Shown here: piece after piece, positions 16,796 through 25,371 of the stretch | How the letters are laid out: every line of letters starts with the position of its first letter | Numbering within the stretch: position 1 is the stretch's first letter | NCBI GenBank assembly: GCA_023419375.1 | Contig: JAEZYD010000022.1 | Span: 62,001 to 126,000, forward strand | Reading direction: 5' to 3' | Origin: Pseudomonadota bacterium | GTDB lineage: Bacteria > Desulfobacterota > Desulfovibrionia > Desulfovibrionales > Desulfovibrionaceae | DNA length: 64,000 nt | Notes under the pieces: model-generated | What the model was told of the DNA's origin: nothing | The model's input: the letters and a program-made list of their open reading frames with translations, nothing else | Databases searched by the model: none | Translations under genes and position numbers: made by a program

Positions 16796-18001
16796 ATGCA
16801 GAATGTAAAAAAAGTCGTCCTCGCCTATTCGGGCGGGCTTGATACTTCCGTTATCCTTAAATGGCTCATTGAGACCTACAAGTGTGAGGTCATTGCCGTT
16901 ACCGCCGATCTGGGCCAGCCCGAAGACCTTACGGGCGTGGAAGAAAAAGCGCTCAAGACCGGCGCTTCCAAGGCATACGTGCTTGATCTGCGTGAAGAAA
17001 TGGCCAAGGACTTTGTATTCCCCATGATGCGCGGCGCTGCCCGCTACGAAAACCGCTATCTGCTGGGCACCTCCATCGCCCGCCCGCTCATCGCCAAGGC
17101 CCTTGTGGACATCGCCCGCAAGGAAGGCGCGGACGCCGTGGCCCACGGCGCTACCGGCAAGGGCAACGATCAGGTGCGTTTTGAATTTGCCGTCAGCGCC
17201 CTTGCGCCCGACCTCAAGGTCATCGCCCCCTGGCGAGAATGGGATCTCATGTCGCGCACGGCCCTCACGGCCTTTGCCGCAAAGCACGGCATCCATATCT
17301 CCAGCGAAGCCAAGCGCTACAGCATGGACGCCAACATGATGCACACAAGCTTTGAAGGCAGCGAGCTGGAAAATCCCGGCAGCGCGCCCGACGCCTCGTG
17401 CCATCAGCGTTGCGTGCCCGTGGAAGAAGCGCCCGACACCCCCGAGATCATCAGCGTGGATTTCGAGCAGGGCAACCCTGTGGCCGTCAACGGCCAGCGC
17501 CTCTCCCCCGCCGCCATCATCAAGACCCTCAGCGAAATGGCCGGACGTAACGGCATTGGCCGCGACGACATGGTCGAAAACCGCTTTGTGGGCATGAAGT
17601 GTCGCGGCGTGTACGAAAACCCCGCTGGCACCCTGCTGTTTGCCCTGCACCGCGACCTCGAAGGCATCTGCATGGACCGCGAACTGCTCGGCATCCGCGA
17701 CATGCTGGCCGTGCGCTACTCCCAGTGCGTGTACAACGGCTTCTGGTATTCGCCCGAACGCGAAACCATGCAGGCCTTTATGGACAAATCGCAGGAATGC
17801 GTCACCGGCACCGTGCGCGCCAAGCTCTACAAGGGCGGCGTGTGGCCCCTGGCCCGCACCTCCCCCAACTCGCTCTTCTCCGAAGATCTGGCCACCTTTG
17901 AAGGCGGCAACTATGATCACAAGGATGCCGCTGGCTTCATCCGCCTCAAAAGCCTGCGCCTGCGCCTGCACGCCGCTGTGCAGAGCAAGCTCGGCAAGTA
18001 G
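16796..18001 (+). CDS. argG: Argininosuccinate synthase
   Basis: ATP-dependent condensation of citrulline and aspartate, the penultimate step of arginine synthesis. 401 aa, as usual. The PP-loop AYSGGLDTSV is at about residues 10-19; GATGKGNDQVRFE and the citrulline/aspartate-binding YSMDANMMHTSFEG are present. The ATG at 16796 has GGGGAG about 6 nt upstream; the frame extends upstream but lacks family sequence there. argH follows on the same strand after 218 nt. Confidence 0.97.
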   Translation: MQNVKKVVLAYSGGLDTSVILKWLIETYKCEVIAVTADLGQPEDLTGVEEKALKTGASKAYVLDLREEMAKDFVFPMMRGAARYENRYLLGTSIARPLIAKALVDIARKEGADAVAHGATGKGNDQVRFEFAVSALAPDLKVIAPWREWDLMSRTALTAFAAKHGIHISSEAKRYSMDANMMHTSFEGSELENPGSAPDASCHQRCVPVEEAPDTPEIISVDFEQGNPVAVNGQRLSPAAIIKTLSEMAGRNGIGRDDMVENRFVGMKCRGVYENPAGTLLFALHRDLEGICMDRELLGIRDMLAVRYSQCVYNGFWYSPERETMQAFMDKSQECVTGTVRAKLYKGGVWPLARTSPNSLFSEDLATFEGGNYDHKDAAGFIRLKSLRLRLHAAVQSKLGK

Positions 18002-18219
18002 ACTGAAACGCCCCGCATGCTGCCCTCTTCTCAAGGCCGCATGCGGGGGTGTGAAATATCGGGCGCTTTCCCCGGAGCCTGCGCCATCCCGGGCTCGGCC
18101 ATTGGCGGCATTGCCGCATGTTTTGCAGAGATTTGACGGGACAGGTTCCGGGGGAAGCGGCGTTCGCCACGAGCAACGCGGCTTCCCCCGATTCATTTTT
18201 TACAGAAAACGGACAGACC

Positions 18220-19620
18220 ATGAAGACCAACCAGAGCTGGGGCGGCCGCTTTGCCGAAGGCCCCAAGGAAGCCGTGGCCCAGTATACGGATTCGCAATCC
18301 TACGACAGGGCGCTCTACGCCCAGGATATCCGCGCGTCACAGGCGCACGCCCGCATGCTGGGACGCCAGGGAGTCATCAGCCAGAGCGAGGCGCGGATTC
18401 TGGTCAACGGTCTGGACCGTGTGCGCGAAGAAATCGAAGCTGGCAATTTTGTGTGGAAGCCCGAGCTGGAAGACGTGCACATGAATATTGAAGCGCGCCT
18501 GACCGAGCTTGTGGGCGATGTGGGCAAAAAACTGCACACCGGCCGCAGCCGCAACGATCAGGTGGGCCTGACCTTCCGCCTCTTTGTGGCTGACCGCCTC
18601 GAAACCTGGCGTCAGCGCGCGGCCCTGCTGTGCTCCGTGCTGGCCGACAAGGCCGCAGAGCACAAGACGGACATCCTGCCCGGCTGCACCCATCTGCAAC
18701 CGGCCCAGCCCGTGAGCCTTGCCCACCACCTGCTGGCCTATGCCTGGATGTTCCGCCGCGACGCCATGCGGCTCGAAGACACCCTTGAGCGCGTGCGCAT
18801 TTCGCCCTTGGGCGCAGCGGCCCTTGCCGGAACCACCTACCCTCTCGACCCGCAGAGCGTTGCGGACGAAGTGGGTTTTGCAGAAATTTACGGCAACTCC
18901 ATGGACGCCGTTTCTGACCGTGATTTTGTGCTTGAAGCCCTTTTTGACGGCTCGACCATCATGATGCACCTCTCGCGCCTGTGCGAAGAAATCATCCTCT
19001 GGGCCAACCCCGCCTTTGGTTTTGTGCGCCTTTCCGACGGCTATTCCACCGGCTCGTCCATCATGCCGCAAAAGAAAAACCCCGACGTGGCCGAACTCAT
19101 GCGCGGCAAAACCGGGCGCGTCTATGGCGCGCTGACGGGCCTGCTCACGGTCATGAAGGGCCTGCCCCTGGCCTACAACCGCGACATGCAGGAAGACAAG
19201 GAAGGTTTCCTTGATGCCGACCGCACAGTTGAAGCATCGCTGCGCCTCATGGCGGGCATGCTGGAAGAACTGACCTTCCGCACCGACCGCATGCGCGAGG
19301 CCTGCAAGGCTGGCTTCCTCAACGCCACCGAACTGGCGGACTACCTCGTGGGCAAGGGTATTCCCTTCCGCGAGGCGCACCACATCACAGGCCAGGCCGT
19401 GGCTATGGCCGAAAAGGCTGGCAAAGGCCTTGAAGACCTCAGCCTTGGCGAACTCCAGAGCCTTGAACCGCGCATTGACGATACGGTTTTTGCCATTCTG
19501 GAATACGCCGCAGCTGTAAGCCGCCGCGAAACCCCCGGCGGCACCGGGCCCCGCTCTGTGGAAACACAGCTTGAACAGCTGCACGAATGGCTTGGGCAGA
19601 ATCTGGGCGAGGAAAACTGA
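18220..19620 (+). CDS. argH: Argininosuccinate lyase
   Basis: Cleaves argininosuccinate to arginine and fumarate. 466 aa. The fumarase/aspartase superfamily signature GSSIMPQKKNPD is present at about residues 281-292; HTGRSRNDQV and TVLQPAQP-like (THLQPAQPVSLAHH) are the other two family blocks. I start it at ATG 18220 (MKTNQSWGGRF), the conserved N-terminus, although only a weak GGA precedes it. The argG-argH gap holds a hairpin (18011-18048) without a T run. The next gene begins 17 nt downstream. Confidence 0.97.
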   Translation: MKTNQSWGGRFAEGPKEAVAQYTDSQSYDRALYAQDIRASQAHARMLGRQGVISQSEARILVNGLDRVREEIEAGNFVWKPELEDVHMNIEARLTELVGDVGKKLHTGRSRNDQVGLTFRLFVADRLETWRQRAALLCSVLADKAAEHKTDILPGCTHLQPAQPVSLAHHLLAYAWMFRRDAMRLEDTLERVRISPLGAAALAGTTYPLDPQSVADEVGFAEIYGNSMDAVSDRDFVLEALFDGSTIMMHLSRLCEEIILWANPAFGFVRLSDGYSTGSSIMPQKKNPDVAELMRGKTGRVYGALTGLLTVMKGLPLAYNRDMQEDKEGFLDADRTVEASLRLMAGMLEELTFRTDRMREACKAGFLNATELADYLVGKGIPFREAHHITGQAVAMAEKAGKGLEDLSLGELQSLEPRIDDTVFAILEYAAAVSRRETPGGTGPRSVETQLEQLHEWLGQNLGEEN

Positions 19621-19637
19621 GCACGGAGCCGAACGCC

Positions 19638-20510
19638 ATGTCCATTTTTGATATCGAAAACCGGCAGGGAATGGGGGCGGAAGCCCCCTCAGTCGTAAGC
19701 TGGCCCCAGTGGGCCGAAGACGCGCGGCTGGACGATGACCTCGCCGCAGCGGCCTATGAGGCCACGCCTGCTCCCCTGCGCGCCGCAGTCAAAACGGGGC
19801 TAGCTCTGGCGCACATGCACTTTGGCGAGTCCACCACCAGCCAGCGCAACGAGGTGCGCAACGCGCATCTGGGCTTTTGGCGGCGCTCCATCGCGCATCC
19901 CGCGCCCTGGGCGGTCATTGCCTTTACGCCCGCATACGCCGCTGCGGCCCGCCTTGCTGCGGCCTGCATGCCCGCCCTGCTTGGCGGTGTGCCCCTGGTG
20001 GGGGCCGTGTGCGTAGGCGGCGCGCCCAGCAGGAATGCTCTGGTCACGCTGGAGCTGGCAGGCGTGGAAGACATTTTTGTTATGGACAGCGCTGGCCTCT
20101 GCACCCTGCTGGAAGAAACCCAGCCAGGGCCGGGGCGGCTTGTGCTGCTGCACAGGGGAGAGCTGGACGGCGTGGGAGCGGCGGCGCGTGCGCTGGAACT
20201 TCCCTGCTATGAGGAGCGGCGTTCGCCCATCCTGTGCCTGCCCAAGCCCGAAGCCTTTGATCTTGAAGCGCTGGCCTTTGCGCAGGCCGAGGCTCTGGAA
20301 ACAGCGCTCGACACCTCCTTGCGCCTCACCCCTGACGCCACCTACCTTGCGCCCGTGGCCGCCCTTGGGCATTGCCGCGAGCGCCGCACCGGGCCATTCC
20401 CCTACAGCGGCGCGCCCGCGCTCACCCCTGGCTGCGAGGGCTTCTGGCTGCATCCCGGCCTCACGCCCGATTTCTTCCGCGTGCAGCGGCAGGCATTCGG
20501 GCTGCTGTAA
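19638..20510 (+). CDS. Unknown protein with remote histidinol-dehydrogenase-like character
   Basis: 290 aa, not firmly recognised. The region at about residues 83-160 (PWAVIAFTPAYAAAARLAAA, then a Gly-rich turn and LELAGVEDIFVMD) recalls the segment of HisD in which NPLVLAAA and AGV-x-x-I follow the nucleotide-binding strand. The HisD length (about 430 aa) and the ELAPEHLE catalytic Glu-His motif are absent, so dehydrogenase activity is unlikely. GGAG lies 8 nt before the ATG, 17 nt past argH, so it is probably cotranscribed with argGH. A structural or regulatory role near amino-acid synthesis is only a guess. Confidence 0.6.
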   Translation: MSIFDIENRQGMGAEAPSVVSWPQWAEDARLDDDLAAAAYEATPAPLRAAVKTGLALAHMHFGESTTSQRNEVRNAHLGFWRRSIAHPAPWAVIAFTPAYAAAARLAAACMPALLGGVPLVGAVCVGGAPSRNALVTLELAGVEDIFVMDSAGLCTLLEETQPGPGRLVLLHRGELDGVGAAARALELPCYEERRSPILCLPKPEAFDLEALAFAQAEALETALDTSLRLTPDATYLAPVAALGHCRERRTGPFPYSGAPALTPGCEGFWLHPGLTPDFFRVQRQAFGLL

Positions 20511-20700
20511 TCCGGCTCTATGCAACATTTGCGCGGCGCACAGTTCATCGCCGCCCTCAATTGATTCTTCGCAAAAAGGCTCTTTGCAAGCTGGCTGCCC
20601 AGCCTCCCCGCACAGCATGGGGAAGCTGCGGCGGCCAGCCTTGCCCTGCGCCTGAAAAAGCCGTAATCATTCAGAAACACCTCTCCTTGGGAGCAAAGCC

Positions 20701-22740
20701 ATGCCCAGCATCAAGCATATCCGCAACATAGGCATTATTGCCCATATCGACGCGGGCAAGACCACGCTTTCCGAGCGCATGCTGTTCTACAGCCGCAAAA
20801 TCCACCGTATGGGCGAAGTGCACAACGGCTCGGCCACCATGGACTACATGCCGGAGGAGCAGGAGCGCGGCATCACCATCATGTCTGCCTGCACCACCTG
20901 CCAGTGGGGCGAAAATACCATCAACCTCATTGACACCCCCGGCCATGTGGACTTCACCATTGAGGTGGAGCGCGCCCTGCGCGTGCTGGACGGGGCCGTG
21001 GGCGTGTTCTGCGCCGTGGGCGGGGTTGAGCCGCAGTCGGAAACCGTGTGGCGGCAGTCGGAAGATTTCAACGTTCCCAAAATCGCCTTTATCAACAAGA
21101 TAGACCGTTTGGGCGCGGATTTTGAGGCAGTGCTCCAGGCCATGCGCCAGCGCCTGCAAACCAATGCCGTTGCCGTGACCATCCCCCTTGGACAGGGCGA
21201 AGATTTCCGCGCCGTGCTTGACCTTGTGAACGAGCAAAGCCTGACCTTTGACCCGGCGGATCAGGGCCAGACCGTGCACCGCGCGCCCTTTACAGAAGAA
21301 GAAGCCGCCATCGCCGCCCCCTGGCGCGAAATTCTGCTGGAAAAGCTTGGCGAGGCGGACGATGCCTTTGTGGAACCCTATCTGGAAGGCACCTTCACCC
21401 TGGCCGACATCAACGCCGCCCTGCGGCGCGCCACGCTGGCCCGCACGCTCACGCCCGTTTTCTGCGGATCGGCCCTGCGCAACATGGGCGTGCAGCCCGT
21501 GCTTGATGCCGTGTGCGCCCTGCTGCCCTCGCCCGCAGATGTTCCGGCCCCGGTGGGGCACGATGCCGAAGGTCGCGAAATCATCGTGGAGGCAACTCCC
21601 AATGCCCCCGCTGCGGCGCTGGTTTTTAAAGTGCTCATGGAAAACGGCCGCAAGCTGGCCTTTGTACGCATGTACGCGGGGCGCATCCACGAGGGTGAAA
21701 GTCTGCGCAATACCGCCAGCGGCAAGGACGATCGTCTGGGCCGCATCTACCGCCCCCATGCCGACAGGCGGGAGCAGGTGGAATGCGCCGAGGCGGGCGA
21801 AATCGTGGTCGTGGTAGGCCTGCGCGGGCATACGGGCGAAACCTATACCGCCCGCGAACGGCAGCTTGCGCTGGAAAGCATAGATGCCTACGCGCCCGTC
21901 ATCACCCTCGCGCTGGAACCCCGCAATGCGGACGAAGGCAAGATTCTGGACGAAGCGCTGGCGCGCTATACGGAAGAAGACCCCACCCTGCTGGCCCGGC
22001 TGGATGACGACACGGGCTCTCGCATGGTTTCCGGCATGGGCGAGCTGCATCTGGACGTTCTGCTGGAACGCATGCAGCGCGAATACGGCATCAGCCCCCG
22101 CGCGGGCAATCCGCAGGTTGTGCTGCGCGAAACCGTGCGCAAGGAGGCCGAAGCGGCAGCCGTCTTTGACCGCGAAATGGGCAAGGAGCACCATCAGGGC
22201 TCTGCGGCCCTGCGCGTTGCGCCCCGTGCCCGGGGCATGGGCAATATGGTTGAAGTGGGCGACTTTTTGCCGCAGGATGCCGCCGAAGCCCGCAAAATTC
22301 TGCCCAGGGTCTATCTGGACGCAGCCCTCGAAGGCGTGCGCGATGCCCTGCAATGCGGCGATCTGACAGGCTACCCCATCGAAGACGTGGCCGTGACCCT
22401 TACGGCGGTGGACAGGCAGGAAGGGCTGACCACGGTTCCCGGCTGCCGCATGGCCGCCGGGCAAGCCCTGCGCGAGGCGCTGGCAACGGCAACGCCCGTG
22501 GTTCTTGAGCCTGTGATGCGCGTGGAAATTACCGTGCCGGAAGACTTCCTTGGCGCGTCCATCACCTTGTTCACCACCTGCGGCGGCAAGGTTGAGGACA
22601 TGGAAGACCACGGCGGGCGCAAAACGTTGCGCGGCACCGCCCCCCTGCGCCGCCTGTTCGGCTTTTCCACCTCCCTGCGCTCGGCCACACAGGGCCGCGC
22701 CGGGCTGGTAATGACCTTTGACCGCTTTGACCTGCCCTGA
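20701..22740 (+). CDS. Elongation factor G paralogue
   Basis: 679 aa translation GTPase of the EF-G class. G1 AHIDAGKTTLSE is at about residues 14-25, G2 RGITI at about 58-62, G3 DTPGHVD at about 80-86 and G4 NKID at about 134-137; domain IV/V blocks (GMGELHLDVLLERM, QGRA) follow. The sequence departs from standard EF-G in several conserved places, and no rpsL-rpsG-tuf cluster surrounds it, so it looks like a second, specialised EF-G (fusA2 type). rsmA follows after 6 nt, suggesting a shared ribosome-related role. Confidence 0.9.
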   Translation: MPSIKHIRNIGIIAHIDAGKTTLSERMLFYSRKIHRMGEVHNGSATMDYMPEEQERGITIMSACTTCQWGENTINLIDTPGHVDFTIEVERALRVLDGAVGVFCAVGGVEPQSETVWRQSEDFNVPKIAFINKIDRLGADFEAVLQAMRQRLQTNAVAVTIPLGQGEDFRAVLDLVNEQSLTFDPADQGQTVHRAPFTEEEAAIAAPWREILLEKLGEADDAFVEPYLEGTFTLADINAALRRATLARTLTPVFCGSALRNMGVQPVLDAVCALLPSPADVPAPVGHDAEGREIIVEATPNAPAAALVFKVLMENGRKLAFVRMYAGRIHEGESLRNTASGKDDRLGRIYRPHADRREQVECAEAGEIVVVVGLRGHTGETYTARERQLALESIDAYAPVITLALEPRNADEGKILDEALARYTEEDPTLLARLDDDTGSRMVSGMGELHLDVLLERMQREYGISPRAGNPQVVLRETVRKEAEAAAVFDREMGKEHHQGSAALRVAPRARGMGNMVEVGDFLPQDAAEARKILPRVYLDAALEGVRDALQCGDLTGYPIEDVAVTLTAVDRQEGLTTVPGCRMAAGQALREALATATPVVLEPVMRVEITVPEDFLGASITLFTTCGGKVEDMEDHGGRKTLRGTAPLRRLFGFSTSLRSATQGRAGLVMTFDRFDLP

Positions 22741-22746
22741 GGAACC

Positions 22747-23568
22747 ATGCAGCACCAAGAATCCACACACGGCCAGCCCCGCGCAAAGAAAAGCCTCGGC
22801 CAGCACTTTTTGAAGCGCGAGGACATCTGCCGCCGCATTGCCATGCTGCTGCTGCCCAAGCCCGAAGACATGGTGCTTGAGATCGGCCCCGGCCCCGGCG
22901 CGCTCACCCGCGCCATTGAGGAACAGCCCCACTCCCGCCTGCTGCTGCTTGAAAAAGACCGCCACTGGGCAGCAGAGCGCCAGCGCCTTGGCGAGGCCCG
23001 CACCCAGGCAGTGCTGACCGATGCCCTGCGCTTTGACTGGCGGCGCATCACGCCCGAAAAACCGTGGAAGATCATAGGCAACTTGCCCTACAACGTGGCC
23101 TCGCCCCTCATATGGGACATTGTTTCGCGCGCAACGGGCTGGCAGCGAGCGGCCTTTATGGTGCAAAAAGAGGTGGGACAACGGCTGGCTGCCCAGCCCA
23201 ACACCAATCACTACGGCGCGCTTTCTGTCTGGGTGCAAAGCTACGCCCGCCCGCGCATGGAATTTATTGTGGGGCCGGGGGCTTTCAGCCCGCCGCCCAA
23301 GGTGGATTCTGCCGTGCTCTCTTTTGACCCTCTGCCGCCGGAGCGCAGGCCAGCCCACCCCGAGGTTCTGGCTCGGCTCTTGCGCGTGTGCTTTCAACAG
23401 CGCCGCAAACAGCTTGGCGGGGTTTTCAGGCGCAGCGGTCAACCCGGGCTTGAGGCCGCGCTGGAAAAGACAGGCATCGACCCAAGCTTGCGCCCGGAAG
23501 CCCTCGCCAATAAAGATTTTCAGGCTCTAGCCGCTTTTTGGGCGGAGCAGCTTGACAATAATGCATAA
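22747..23568 (+). CDS. rsmA: RsmA/KsgA, 16S rRNA dimethyladenosine transferase
   Basis: Dimethylates A1518 and A1519 in helix 45 of 16S rRNA, a late 30S assembly step. 273 aa. KKSLGQHFLKRED opens the conserved part at residue 14, then the SAM motif LEIGPGPGALT at about 45-55, and the catalytic NLPYNVASPLI at about 114-124. GAGGAA precedes the ATG. Downstream is an HU gene with its own leader. Confidence 0.96.
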   Translation: MQHQESTHGQPRAKKSLGQHFLKREDICRRIAMLLLPKPEDMVLEIGPGPGALTRAIEEQPHSRLLLLEKDRHWAAERQRLGEARTQAVLTDALRFDWRRITPEKPWKIIGNLPYNVASPLIWDIVSRATGWQRAAFMVQKEVGQRLAAQPNTNHYGALSVWVQSYARPRMEFIVGPGAFSPPPKVDSAVLSFDPLPPERRPAHPEVLARLLRVCFQQRRKQLGGVFRRSGQPGLEAALEKTGIDPSLRPEALANKDFQALAAFWAEQLDNNA

Positions 23569-23679
23569 AAAGTTTTGAGTTTACGCACTGTCTTTTAAAA
23601 CGTAATGCTTGGCGGCATTTGCCGCCTGAGCTTGCTGGCAGAACAACTCAAGCCGGGGAATTTTCAGGAGGATGTGCTG

Positions 23680-23952
23680 ATGACTAAAGCTGATCTGGTT
23701 GAAAAAATCGCCGCCAAGGCAAACCTGACCAAGGCTGCCGCCGAGCGTGCCCTCAATGCTTTTCTTGCTTCTGTGGAAGACGCTCTTGTAAAAGAGTCCA
23801 AACTGACCCTCACGGGTTTTGGCACCTTTGCGGTAGAAACCCGCAAGGCTCGCCAGGGGCGCAACCCGCGTACCGGCGATACGCTGACCATTCCCGCCTG
23901 CAAAATTCTCAAATTCCGTCCCGGCAAAATGCTCAAGGACTCCCTGAATTAA
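23680..23952 (+). CDS. hup: HU-type DNA-binding protein
   Basis: 90 aa nucleoid protein of the HU/IHF family, which binds and bends DNA as a dimer. MTKADLVEKIA opens a typical HU; GFGTFAVETRKARQGRNPRT at about 47-66 is the family signature and the start of the DNA-contacting arm. AGGAGG 8 nt before ATG 23680 fixes the start. The arm reads T-G-D-T-L-T-I-P, then A-C-K-I-L-K-F-R-P-G-K, closer to HU than to IHF subunits, but this cannot be separated by eye with certainty. A strong terminator follows at once. Confidence 0.95.
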   Translation: MTKADLVEKIAAKANLTKAAAERALNAFLASVEDALVKESKLTLTGFGTFAVETRKARQGRNPRTGDTLTIPACKILKFRPGKMLKDSLN

Positions 23953-23957
23953 GCTTG

Positions 23958-23987
23958 AGCCGTTATGCCCTGGCATAACGGCTTTTT
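23958..23987 (+). terminator. HU gene terminator
   Basis: 12-bp arms 23958-23969 and 23972-23983 (AGCCGTTATGCC and its complement), followed by five T, starting 6 nt after the stop codon. Confidence 0.88.
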
Positions 23988-24170
23988 GATTTGCGCCAGC
24001 AGCCGCGAGGCTGTTGTCGCCTGCTTTTGCCCAGCGCAAGGCAAAGAACCACCTTGCTAACGCCGCCCCGGGGCCCCCTGCAAGTGGCCCCTTTGCCTTG
24101 CCGCCGGGAATCAGCAATTTGAAAAGCTGCCACCTTTTGCGGAAAATATTCATTTTCCCGCACTTGAGGC

Positions 24171-24199
24171 TTGCCTTTTTCTAAAGTGCGGGCTAAAAG
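24171..24199 (+). promoter_or_regulatory. Candidate promoter of the rpsU-dnaG-rpoD cluster
   Basis: TTGCCT (24171-24176), 17-nt spacer, TAAAAG (24194-24199). It lies about 65 nt before the rpsU start codon in an otherwise empty stretch after the HU terminator. Confidence 0.5.
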
Positions 24200-24263
24200 G
24201 GCAGTTCATATTTTGCGGGCCATGGTCTAGAGCCGTGCCCCACCGCCGAAGGGGGTGATTTTC

Positions 24264-24467
24264 TTGCCCGGAGTTTTTCTTAACGACGACGACTATAACT
24301 TCGACATCGCACTGCGCCGCTTTAAGAAGCAGGTAGAAAAGGCGGGCGTTCTTTCTGAAATGAAGAAGCGCCAGCACTACGAAAAGCCCAGCGTTATGCG
24401 TAAAAAGAAGAAGGCCGCCGCCCGGAAGCGGCTGATGAAAAAGATCAGGAAGATGAACATGGCCTAG
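24264..24467 (+). CDS. rpsU: 30S ribosomal protein S21
   Basis: 67 aa, small basic protein of the 30S platform. The conserved core is DDYNFDIALRRFKKQVEKAG, followed by the lysine/arginine-rich tail KPSVMRKKKKAAARKR. I take TTG 24264 as the start (protein begins M-PGVFLNDD), because GGGGGTGA sits 5 nt upstream; a GTG at 24255 would lie inside that ribosome site. First gene of an expanded macromolecular-synthesis operon. Confidence 0.93.
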   Translation: MPGVFLNDDDYNFDIALRRFKKQVEKAGVLSEMKKRQHYEKPSVMRKKKKAAARKRLMKKIRKMNMA

Positions 24468-24623
24468 GCAGCAATGCCTTGCGTCGCTTTGCAGGGCATT
24501 GCCCGGCAAACGGCAGGCCGCGCGATGCAAAGCCATCGCTCCGTTCATTCGGCCAGTTATGCGGGAGGCCCCTCGGGCTTCCCGCGTTTTCTGCTTTTCT
24601 CCACCCTCCACCCCACCACCGCC

Positions 24624-25091
24624 ATGACTGTCACCACCACGCTTTTTGAGCAGATCGACGTTGACTATATCAAAGCCTACAAAGCCAAGGACAGTGTGCG
24701 CCTTACCGTGCTGCGCCTTCTCAAGACGGCGGTGAAGAATCGCCTGGTGGAACTCAAGCGCCCCGGCGGCAGCCTTGCCGACGAAGAAATGCTTGATATC
24801 ATCATCAAGGAAGGCAAGCAGCGGCAGGATTCCATCGACCAGTTCACGGCAGCAGGCCGCACCGATCTGGCCGACAAGGAAGCGGCGGAGCTTGTCATTC
24901 TCAAGGAATACCTGCCCAAGCCCCTCTCGGCAGAAGAACTTGCAGCCCTTATTGACGCCACCGTGGCCGAAGTGGGCGCAACTTCCCCCAAGGACATGGG
25001 CAAGGTCATTTCTGCCATCATGGCGGGTCACAAAGGCCGTGTAGACGGCAAGGCTCTTTCGGAAGCCGTCAAAAAACGCCTCCAGCCGTAG
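24624..25091 (+). CDS. YqeY/GatB-tail domain protein
   Basis: 155 aa. The whole protein matches the YqeY family, related to the C-terminal tRNA-binding tail domain of GatB: VLRLLKTAVKNRLVEL near the start, and the typical KEYLPKPLSAEELAALID with SPKDMGKVISAIMAGHKGRVDGK at the end. Its role is uncertain; YqeY often accompanies rpsU and dnaG. I see no good ribosome site before the ATG at 24624. The preceding 150 nt hold no gene. Confidence 0.9.
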   Translation: MTVTTTLFEQIDVDYIKAYKAKDSVRLTVLRLLKTAVKNRLVELKRPGGSLADEEMLDIIIKEGKQRQDSIDQFTAAGRTDLADKEAAELVILKEYLPKPLSAEELAALIDATVAEVGATSPKDMGKVISAIMAGHKGRVDGKALSEAVKKRLQP

Positions 25092-25371
25092 CTTCAGGCG
25101 CATTCCACCTGGGGAAAACCCCGTTTCTGTGTCCCGTTTTGAGTTGGCATGCAATCTTGCGGGAGTCGCCTCGTTTTGGAGCAAACAGCCTTGAGCAGCT
25201 CACTTTCGCCCCTTGGGCGACTGCCCGAAAGCGCCGCAGCTACAGCTGTGGTCGCCGGGTAACTTTGCTGCTGCGCAAGGGCATACTGCCCGACGGCTCA
25301 CGATTTTTTTCCGCACCACGGGGCAGCGCCGTTTTTTGCGCGCTAACCCAATGCTTTAAGGCAGTTCACGC

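Noticed and set aside
18011..18048. CCCCGCATGC hairpin between argG and argH, as a terminator
   Set aside because: No T run follows on either strand, and argH has no other clear promoter, so it more likely lies in a common transcript.
20671..23442. A 923-codon open frame on the minus strand
   Set aside because: Antisense to the EF-G paralogue and rsmA, low-complexity translation, no recognisable domain.
24255..24257. GTG as the start codon of rpsU
   Set aside because: It lies inside the GGGGGTGA ribosome site that serves the TTG at 24264, and the added residues are not part of S21.
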